59,915 nt of DNA from Novosphingobium sp. (GTDB lineage Bacteria > Pseudomonadota > Alphaproteobacteria > Sphingomonadales > Sphingomonadaceae): assembly GCF_027489515.1 (NCBI RefSeq), contig NZ_JAIXZS010000019.1:1-59915 (forward strand), given 5' to 3'. The translations under genes and the position numbers were made by a program. Below, in pieces: positions 53,876-59,915 of the stretch. Below the pieces are notes generated by a model. That model saw nothing but the letters and a program-made list of their open reading frames with translations. It searched no databases and was not told the origin of the DNA. The stretch's first letter is position 1. The number at the start of each line of letters is the position of its first letter.

Positions 53876-54662
53876 CTACGGGCGCCGATATGGGAGGGCG
53901 GCAATCCGATTGACCAACGATCGAGGTAGAACCCTGCTCGCCAAATATGTGAGCTGGTTGCCCATCCCCGGTATGGCGAAGGATTGCCGATAAACCAGAG
54001 CGTGGACTGCATGGGCCGCGCACCGGTCAACGTCCATCAAACCCAACCTCCCCCACTTCAAATCGCTGAGGGCAGCCATGTCTGTGTCGATTCCACCGGG
54101 TGCAAAAGACCCAACACTCACTCCCGTCCCGGCAAGCTCCACGGAAAGCGCTCGCATGAGGGTGCTCACATAGGCTTTCGACGCGCCGTAGACCGCTTGG
54201 AAGGGCACGGATGTTTCGCCCGCCAGGCTCGACACGGCGATTACTGAGGATTCAAACGGCTGCTCCCTGAAAATCGCAATCAGGCGAGCCAGCAAATCCG
54301 TGAAACCGAGTATGTTTGTTTCAATTACCTCGGCATAAGTGTCGGCACGGCCTGCATCAAATGAACCAACGCTCGTCATTCCGGCAACCAACAAAGCGGC
54401 TGTTACTTGCAATTCTGCAACCTTAGCCGCGATTTTTCTCCCTGCCCTCGATTTCACGTTGATCAGCCACTATAATCTCGCACGGCACATTGAACCGCTC
54501 GTCAATTTCGGTCTGTAGCTCCCGCAAGTTGTCGAGCCTTCGTCCAACAATCAGGGGCTTGGCCTGGTACGATGCCGCCAAGCGGAGGGCGGACGCTCTG
54601 CCCAAACCGGTCGAAGCCCCTGTGACCAGCACCCACGAGTTCTTGATCGCCAGCGGTTTCAC
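53876..54662 (-). pseudogene. Short-chain dehydrogenase passenger gene, frameshifted
   Basis: The GTG start (54662) overlaps the tnpR stop (GTGA). The first frame has the NAD(P)-binding motif VTGASTGLGRASALRLA and runs to about 54435. The second frame, to 53876, has AVSSLAG and the catalytic YGASKAY. The two join if one base is removed from the run of five A (minus strand; 54433-54437 on plus), so a single-base insertion in a homopolymer broke the gene, or the run was misread. An intact product would be an SDR oxidoreductase of about 260 residues with unknown substrate. Confidence 0.75.
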
Positions 54663-55210
54663 GCGTTTTCCAGAGCCTTGTATAGGGCGGTTTTGCCGAT
54701 CTTGAGCCGGGCCGCTGCCTCACGAACAGTGAGGCCCGCTGCGATATGCGCCCGCGCTTTACGTAGTTTGTCGGGGGTAACGACAGGCCGGCGACCACCC
54801 TTGTTGCCCCGCTCGCGTGCGGCCTTGAGGCCGGCATGAGTGCGTTCACGGATCAGGTCACGCTCGAATTGGGCCAGCGAGCCGAAGATGTTGAACACCA
54901 GCATGCCGCCCGAAGTGGTGGTGTCGATATTCTCGGTGAGTGAGCGGAACCCGATGCCGCGCGCCGCAAGCTCGCCGACCTTCTCGATCAGGTGGCTCAT
55001 CGAGCGGCCGAGGCGGTCGAGTTTCCAGACCACCAGCGTGTCGCCGGGGCGCAAATAGGCGAGCGCTTCGGTTAGGCCAGGCCGATCGGCTTTTGCCCCG
55101 GATGCGTGATCGTCGAATATACGGTCGCACCCGGCAGTGTTCAGCGCGTCAAGCTGGAGCGACAGCTTCTGGTCTGCGGTCGAGACGCGCGCATAGCCGA
55201 TCAGCGCCAC
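54659..55210 (-). CDS. tnpR: TnpR serine resolvase
   Basis: The protein resolves cointegrates formed during transposition. From the GTG at 55210 it has 183 residues, starting ALIGYARVSTADQKLSLQLD with the catalytic serine, then GDTLVVWKLDRLGRSMSHLI and a C-terminal helix-turn-helix (LTVREAAARLKIGKTALYKA). An upstream ATG at 55291 would add 27 residues that do not resemble the family. It is divergent from tnpA across the res region. Confidence 0.88.
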   Translation of the reverse strand: MALIGYARVSTADQKLSLQLDALNTAGCDRIFDDHASGAKADRPGLTEALAYLRPGDTLVVWKLDRLGRSMSHLIEKVGELAARGIGFRSLTENIDTTTSGGMLVFNIFGSLAQFERDLIRERTHAGLKAARERGNKGGRRPVVTPDKLRKARAHIAAGLTVREAAARLKIGKTALYKALENA

Positions 55211-55349
55211 ATGATGCCCGATCCTGTCCGTTTTCCCGTCATTATGCGATCTTGTCCGAATCGCCGTTACAGGTCCAGAGTTAACGGACATATTCCTGTT
55301 GGCCGCCAGAGGACCGTCTGACGGACACGCAAAGCGAAGGAGATGATGC
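55211..55349. promoter_or_regulatory. res site / divergent promoters between tnpR and tnpA
   Basis: This 139-bp gap contains four copies of TGTCCG or its inverse CGGACA (near 55226, 55253, 55285 and 55323) in short inverted arrangements, as expected of resolvase-binding subsites. Both promoters must lie here too. AAGGAG before the tnpA TTG is at its right end. Confidence 0.6.
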
Positions 55350-58307
55350 TTGGCGAGACGGCGACTGGTGAGCCTGGAAATCTGGGCGAGGCATTATGGC
55401 GCGCCGCTCGATGAGCGCGAGATCGCGCGTCATTATACGCTGACCAGCGACGACCTGGAAATTGTCGGCCGCCGTCGCGGCGATGCCACCCGGCTCGGCT
55501 ATGCGATGCTCATGCTATATATGAGATGGCCTGGCCGTGCGCTGGAAGCGGGCGAAGTCCCGCCCGCTCCTGTGCTCGCCTATGTGGCGCAGCAACTCGG
55601 CGTCGCGCCGGCAGCCTTCGCGGATTATGCCCATCGGGACCAGACCCGTCGCGAGCATCTCGTCGAAATCCGACGATCGCACGGGTTCAGGATTTTTGAC
55701 CGCAACGCTTTCCGTGAAGTTGTCGCCTTCTCGGTCCCAATCGCGCAGACCATCATACACCCCGGCCAGATGGCAGACGTCATCGTCGATGAACTCCGGC
55801 GCCTGCAGATCCTCCTGCCTTCTCCGTCGATTCTCGAAGCGGTGCTGCGGCGGGCGCGCCAGCAAGCCGAACAGCTTACCTATGAAGTGCTCACGAATGG
55901 CCTGCTGCCTGACACCCTTCAGGGCCTGGACGATTTGCTGGCCCGACGACCGGGGCAGGTCGCGACATGGCTATCCTGGATGCGCAATGCGCCACAATCG
56001 CCGGCAGCGCGCAACATCCTGCGCCTGATCGAACGGCTCGCCTATATCCGCGCGCTGGGCCTCGATCGCGCCCGTGCCGACATGATCCCGGCTTTGACTT
56101 TTGACAGGCTGGCGGACGAAGGCAGCCGCATCACACCCCAGCACCTTGGCGAACTCAATGCCCTGCGCCGCCATGCGACGCTGGCGGCAACCGGCATCCG
56201 GCTTGAGGAAAGCCTGACCGACGCCACCCTGACGATGTTCGACAAGCTGTTGGGCAGCATGGCGCGCCGCGCCGAGAACCGGACCCGCGACAAAGCCCTC
56301 AAGACGGTGCGCGAGTTGCAAGGCCACCTCCGGACGCTCACGGGGTCTTGCCGCCTCCTCATCGACGCGCGCAGCAAGGGCGTGGATTCTCTGGCGCAGA
56401 TCGAGGCGCTGGACTGGCAGCACTTCGCCGTGGCCGTCGAGCAGGCCGAAGTGCTCGGGCGACCGGAAACCGTCGATCGCACCGCCGAATTGATCGAGCG
56501 GCATCGGACGGTGAAGCTCTTTGTCGGCGCTTTTCTCAACGCCTTCGAGTTTCGCGGCGCCGGCGCGGTTCAGGGGCTCCTGTCAGCGCTGGCCATCATC
56601 GCGGAGCTATATCGGACCGGCAAACGGCGCTTGCCTGATCGCGTGCCGCTACGCTTTGTGCCGCCCGCATGGCGCCCGTTCGTCCTGCGGGATGGCATCG
56701 TTGATCGTGCCGCTTATGAACTATGCGCCTTGTCGCAACTACGCGAGCGGTTGCGAGCCGGGGATATATGGGTCGCGGGAAGCCGGCAGTTTCGCGATTT
56801 CGACAGCTATCTCATACCGCCGGCGACCTTTGCGGCGCTGCGCGAGAAGGGGCCGTTGCCGCTCGCCATCGAAACGGATTTCGAGCGCCATATCGAGGAA
56901 CGGCGCACCAGGCTCGACACGGCGATCGAGCAGGTAACGGTCCTTGCACGGCAAGGGGAGCTGCCCCAGGTTAAGCTTGACGAAAACGGTCTCATCATCT
57001 CGCCGCTGAAGGCGGCAACACCGCCCGCCACCGAGATTGCCCGTCGCGCCGCCTATGATCGACTGCCGCGCGTGAAGATCACCGATCTTCTGCTGGAGGT
57101 CGATGCCTGGACCGGGTTCAGCGAATGCTTCATCCATCGTCGTTCGGGCCGGGAAGCCGACGATCGCAATGCGCTGCTCACGGTCATCCTCGCCGATGGC
57201 ATCAATCTCGGCCTCACACGCATGGCGGAAACCTGCCGGGGCGCAAGTCTGCGTCAGCTCGCCCATCTTCACGACTGGCACATCAGCGAAGCCGCCTATG
57301 GCGAAGCGTTGGGAAGGCTGATCGACGCCCATCGCGCCATGCCGCTCGCCGCGCTGTGGGGAGACGGCACCACTTCGTCGAGCGACGGACAGCAATTTCA
57401 TGCCGGGGGCCGTGGGGCCGCGATCGGCGACATCAACGCGCGCAGCGGCAACGAACCAGGCGTTGCCTTCTACACCCATGTCTCGGATCGATATGACCCC
57501 TTCGCAAGTCGGGTGATCGCGGCGACCGCTGGCGAAGCGCCCTATGTGCTGGATGGCTTGCTGTATCACCAGACCGGCCTGACGATCGAGGAGCACTACA
57601 CCGATACGGGCGGGGCATCGGACCATGTGTTCGGCCTCATGCCCTTCTTCGGCTACCGCTTCGCGCCGCGCCTGCGCGACATCAAGGAGCGTCGTTTACA
57701 CCTCCTTCCCGGCCAAGAATCCGGCCCCTTGCTTGCCGGCATGACGGCCGAACCGATCGCATTGGGTCATGTCGCGGCGCATTGGGACGAACTGCTGCGG
57801 TTCGCCACGTCGATCCGCACCGGCACCGTCACTGCTTCGGCAATGCTGCGCCGCTTGTCCGCCTATCCGCGACAGAACGGACTGGCCCTCGCACTACGCG
57901 AGCTGGGCCGCCTCGAACGCTCCATTTTCATGCTCGACTGGCTGCGCGACATCGACCTGCGCCGGCGCACCCAGGCGGGCCTCAACAAAGGCGAAGCCCG
58001 CAACGCGCTCGCCCGCGCGCTCTTCTTCAACCAGCTCGGCGAACTGCGCGATCGTCGGTTCGAGAACCAGACCTATCGCGCCTCCGGCCTCAACCTGCTC
58101 GTCGCCGCCATCATCTTGTGGAACACTCGCTATCTCGAAATGGCGCTGGCGGACATCGGCACAGCCGACGAAATCGCACGCCACATCGCGCCATTGGGCT
58201 GGGAGCATATCTCGCTGACCGGTGACTATAGCTGGAATGTTGAAGATCAACCCGATCCGGACGCCTTGCGACCGCTGCGCGCCGTCAACTCCCTACTTGC
58301 CGCGTGA
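55350..58307 (+). CDS. tnpA: Tn3-family transposase TnpA
   Basis: The 985-residue transposase has the N-terminal DUF4158 domain (SLEIWARHYGAPLDEREIAR and LTSDDLEIVGRRRGDATRLG) and the C-terminal Tn3 DDE domain (LWGDGTTSSSDGQQFHAGGR, then HYTDTGGASDHVFGLMPFFG). The TTG start at 55350 has AAGGAG eight bases upstream; a GTG 18 bases further is possible. Full length for the family, no frameshift, so it is probably active. The stop lies 12 bases before IRR. Confidence 0.93.
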   Translation: MARRRLVSLEIWARHYGAPLDEREIARHYTLTSDDLEIVGRRRGDATRLGYAMLMLYMRWPGRALEAGEVPPAPVLAYVAQQLGVAPAAFADYAHRDQTRREHLVEIRRSHGFRIFDRNAFREVVAFSVPIAQTIIHPGQMADVIVDELRRLQILLPSPSILEAVLRRARQQAEQLTYEVLTNGLLPDTLQGLDDLLARRPGQVATWLSWMRNAPQSPAARNILRLIERLAYIRALGLDRARADMIPALTFDRLADEGSRITPQHLGELNALRRHATLAATGIRLEESLTDATLTMFDKLLGSMARRAENRTRDKALKTVRELQGHLRTLTGSCRLLIDARSKGVDSLAQIEALDWQHFAVAVEQAEVLGRPETVDRTAELIERHRTVKLFVGAFLNAFEFRGAGAVQGLLSALAIIAELYRTGKRRLPDRVPLRFVPPAWRPFVLRDGIVDRAAYELCALSQLRERLRAGDIWVAGSRQFRDFDSYLIPPATFAALREKGPLPLAIETDFERHIEERRTRLDTAIEQVTVLARQGELPQVKLDENGLIISPLKAATPPATEIARRAAYDRLPRVKITDLLLEVDAWTGFSECFIHRRSGREADDRNALLTVILADGINLGLTRMAETCRGASLRQLAHLHDWHISEAAYGEALGRLIDAHRAMPLAALWGDGTTSSSDGQQFHAGGRGAAIGDINARSGNEPGVAFYTHVSDRYDPFASRVIAATAGEAPYVLDGLLYHQTGLTIEEHYTDTGGASDHVFGLMPFFGYRFAPRLRDIKERRLHLLPGQESGPLLAGMTAEPIALGHVAAHWDELLRFATSIRTGTVTASAMLRRLSAYPRQNGLALALRELGRLERSIFMLDWLRDIDLRRRTQAGLNKGEARNALARALFFNQLGELRDRRFENQTYRASGLNLLVAAIILWNTRYLEMALADIGTADEIARHIAPLGWEHISLTGDYSWNVEDQPDPDALRPLRAVNSLLAA

Positions 58308-58364
58308 CGTTCGCTATCCGTTCGCCCTTTCCGTGCAGATACGTCACTTTCGTGTAGTCACCCC

Positions 58365-58418
58365 AATCATGCGCTGCCGCAGCGAGTTGGCGGGGGCATC
58401 AGATAGAGCGTTGGTCAT
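58365..58418 (-). pseudogene. 18-codon N-terminal remnant of an integrase gene
   Basis: Reading left from an ATG at 58418 (AAGGAG eight bases upstream) gives MTNALSDAPANSLRQRMI, after which the frame enters IRR of the transposon. LRQRMI at this distance from the start is typical of the tyrosine recombinases associated with IS91-like elements. The rest of the gene is missing, and it is not the gene cut on the other side of the transposon. Confidence 0.55.
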
Positions 58419-58596
58419 CGTACGACTCCTTGGTTGAAAGGAGCCGCGATCGTCTGCCTACTCGCCGCAGACCTCAACTTCGACCAGGCTGCAGATCAGC
58501 GGGCTGACCTCAAGGCAAGCACCACTCCCGCGCCAGCGGGTTCGTACTTGGCCCACACTCGGTCAACCTGATGATTTAGAGCGCTCAAAAAACGGG

Positions 58597-59607
58597 CTAC
58601 AGAAATCTCTCGCCCGCGTGGTTCTCGAACAGCGCTGCATCGCGAACATAGCCGAGCAACACTTCGACCTTCTTCTGCCGCGAGACCTCCTGCATCTTCG
58701 GCAATGACGCACCGGCTTTGGCAGCCTCGGTAAGGAATCCTGAGCGCAGCGAGTGCGCACCGACCGCCGAGGGGTCAAGACCAACCTTCTCTGCGTAGCG
58801 CTGGATCAGCCGGGCAACCGAGCGATCTGACATGGGCTCCTTGGTCATCAGCCCTTGTGCGTCGGTTCGGTAGAACAAAGGACCGGCCTCCCCTCCCCTG
58901 ACGCTGAGCCATTCGTTCAGGTGGGCACCGGGCTTCAGCACCTTGCCAGAGGGCACCGCAATGATCTGCCCTGCCCCTTCCTGGTCGGTCTTTGAATGCC
59001 GGATAGTCAGCTTGAGCCCTTCCCGCACGAGCTCAAGGTCGGCGAGCTGGAGCGCGACCAGTTCGGAGCGGCGCAATGCTGCTGCAAGGCCTAACGCCAT
59101 GACTGCGCGGTCGCGGATCGCTCGCGGGCTTTGACCTTCGGCTACAGTGATCATTCGGGCCAGATCAGCAGCGAGAATAGCGCTCTTCTTTCTCGTTGGC
59201 CGGGCTCGCTGCTCGCGCCGGATCCCGGCGAGCGTGTCGGCTATCACATTACGCGGGTCGCGGTGTTGGGGCGCCACGTGACCTGCCTGCCGATGGTGCC
59301 AGGCGATAGCAGCGAGGTGCCGTCCAATGGTGCTGTCCGCCCTCCCCGCCTGTGCGAGCGAGGCCAGCCAGGTAGCGACTACCTCAGGCATCGCGGGCAA
59401 AGGATCGAGATCGCGCGCCCAACACCATTCTTCGAATTGGCGCCAATCACTGTCATAGGCACGGACGGTGTTCGCGGCCTTGGACCGTGCCCTGTAGGAG
59501 CGTGCAGCTTCGATCTCGACGGCGAGCTGCGGCGGAATTGTCTGCCCTAGCTGGGCGAGGCCCTCATCGAACGGCACCTCGACGATGAACGCGATATCGT
59601 CAGCCAA
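58597..59607 (-). CDS. Tyrosine recombinase / phage-type integrase
   Basis: The 336-residue protein has the N-terminal SAM-like domain (TVRAYDSDWRQFEEWCWARD) and the catalytic domain: arginine in LAAALRRSELVAL, HxxR in GAHSLRSGFLTEA, and the likely nucleophile in LLGYVRDAALFENHAG. The start is a TTG at 59607 with AAGGAGG upstream. It is unlike the recombinase at 5763 in sequence. It may belong to the plasmid backbone (for example dimer resolution) or to a separate mobile element. Confidence 0.87.
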   Translation of the reverse strand: MADDIAFIVEVPFDEGLAQLGQTIPPQLAVEIEAARSYRARSKAANTVRAYDSDWRQFEEWCWARDLDPLPAMPEVVATWLASLAQAGRADSTIGRHLAAIAWHHRQAGHVAPQHRDPRNVIADTLAGIRREQRARPTRKKSAILAADLARMITVAEGQSPRAIRDRAVMALGLAAALRRSELVALQLADLELVREGLKLTIRHSKTDQEGAGQIIAVPSGKVLKPGAHLNEWLSVRGGEAGPLFYRTDAQGLMTKEPMSDRSVARLIQRYAEKVGLDPSAVGAHSLRSGFLTEAAKAGASLPKMQEVSRQKKVEVLLGYVRDAALFENHAGERFL

Positions 59608-59765
59608 AGCGCCCCTCCTTCCTGCTTAGTTGCGCCGTTTGCTTCTCCAGCATTCTGCCCTTGGAGGAGCGCTTGCCGCGCTGCGGATTTGAGCCCCTCT
59701 ATATAGCTCACAATTCTGTCCGTGAAGGGCATTTATCGGACAGCGACGCGACCGTACAAGCAGGG

Positions 59766-59802
59766 TATACTTTTTGAGCGATTAATATACTTTCTAACCG
59801 AT
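59766..59802. repeat. Two 17-bp direct repeats, 20-bp period
   Basis: TATACTTTTTGAGCGAT (59766-59782) and TATACTTTCTAACCGAT (59786-59802) match at 14 of 17 positions, spaced so that they lie on the same face of the helix. The second copy runs into the ATG of the gene at 59801. A binding site for a repressor or an iteron pair is likely. Confidence 0.55.
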
Positions 59803-59915
59803 GGCACTTTACCCTTCTCCCTGGCAACTGACCCTTGCGCGGATTGAAGGTGCCCTCCCCTTCATCACACCGGAACTCGCCGAGTGTCTGGCGCTCGCTT
59901 CACTGCGACGCCTAT
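59801..59915 (+). CDS. Unknown protein, 5' end only
   Basis: An ATG at 59801 opens a frame that runs to the window edge (MALYPSPWQLTLARIEGALP, then FITPELAECLALASLRRL). There is no clear ribosome site; the direct repeats occupy that position. No family is recognisable from 38 residues. It is divergent from the integrase at 58597. Confidence 0.4.
   Translation, partial: MALYPSPWQLTLARIEGALPFITPELAECLALASLRRL

Larger units (their letters stand above)
53766..58364. mobile_element. Tn3-family transposon, 4.6 kb
   Basis: The ends are 45-bp inverted repeats, IRL 53766-53810 and IRR 58320-58364. Both begin GGGGTGACTACACGAAAG; the first 33 bases are identical, then two mismatches, then ten identical bases. 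Inside are tnpA (plus), tnpR (minus), a res-like region between them and a frameshifted dehydrogenase gene behind tnpR. The five bases outside the ends (AAGTT and AATCA) do not form a target duplication, and the genes cut on the two sides are different ones, so the element has suffered or mediated a rearrangement after insertion. Confidence 0.9.

Noticed and set aside
53761..58369. Target-site duplication of the Tn3 element
   Set aside because: The flanking pentamers AAGTT and AATCA do not match.
59547..59732. Small minus-strand frame (61 codons) upstream of and overlapping the integrase
   Set aside because: It overlaps the first 20 integrase codons in another frame, ends in low-complexity Ser/Arg sequence and has no clear ribosome site.

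Overview
This is a high-GC accessory region from what looks like a conjugative plasmid or integrated plasmid of an alphaproteobacterium, most likely a sphingomonad. That placement is inferred from protein resemblance; the window has no rRNA, tRNA or housekeeping marker. The left edge holds the start of an F-type transfer operon on the minus strand (traA-traL-traE-traK, order as in F), a tandem 22-bp repeat array in front of traA, three small unknown genes and a VirB1-like lytic transglycosylase. Next comes a TolC-type gene cut off at 5580, where a 40-bp sequence begins that recurs once, in the same orientation, at 53120. The two copies bracket about 47.5 kb, with a tyrosine recombinase just inside the left copy.

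The bracketed interval is almost entirely metal homeostasis. From left to right: (1) dmeR-dmeF, a cobalt/nickel sensor and CDF exporter; (2) cueR and a copper P-type ATPase read from a CueR-type promoter, followed by a thioredoxin-reductase-like gene, an orphan fliQ and a nuclease-like gene split by an in-frame TAG; (3) a periplasmic copper block with copC-copD on the minus strand and, on the plus strand, a cytochrome c, a cnrYXH-type ECF sigma/anti-sigma/sensor trio, a multicopper oxidase, copB, a PepSY protein, two DUF305 proteins and copG; (4) cusCBAF, preceded by two small secreted proteins; (5) a DMT transporter with a histidine-rich tail; (6) merR-merT plus a GDCCVxC protein, with no merA or merP; (7) a lead/cadmium/zinc block (uppP, pbrA, pbrR, pbrT) with three PbrR-type promoters, the third leading into a broken CDF gene and then a His-rich protein and czcCBA; (8) a DUF190 protein, a frameshifted SRPBCC gene and a tightly coupled run of zinc-ribbon protein, two MliC-like lipoproteins, MgtC, an unknown membrane protein, a ZIP-like transporter, a CDF-like protein and a P1B-4 ATPase.

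To the right lies a gene truncated by a 4.6-kb Tn3-family transposon (IRs 53766-53810 and 58320-58364) that carries tnpA, tnpR and a frameshifted short-chain dehydrogenase. Beyond it are an 18-codon integrase remnant, a complete tyrosine recombinase on the minus strand, and the start of an unknown gene preceded by two 17-bp direct repeats.

The parts fit together as layered metal defence. MerR-family and RcnR-type sensors control cytoplasmic exporters (CopA, PbrA, DmeF), the ECF trio senses metal in the periplasm, periplasmic oxidases and binding proteins (CopA/PcoA, CopC, CopG, CusF) handle copper, and two RND systems (Cus-type for Cu/Ag, Czc-type for Co/Zn/Cd) export through TolC-like channels. 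The points I find most worth following are the conserved CnrX ligand set next to copper genes, the TAG-split HhH/nuclease gene, the 40-bp repeats, the recurring small secreted proteins in front of TolC-type genes, and the MgtC/MliC/P1B-4 operon.
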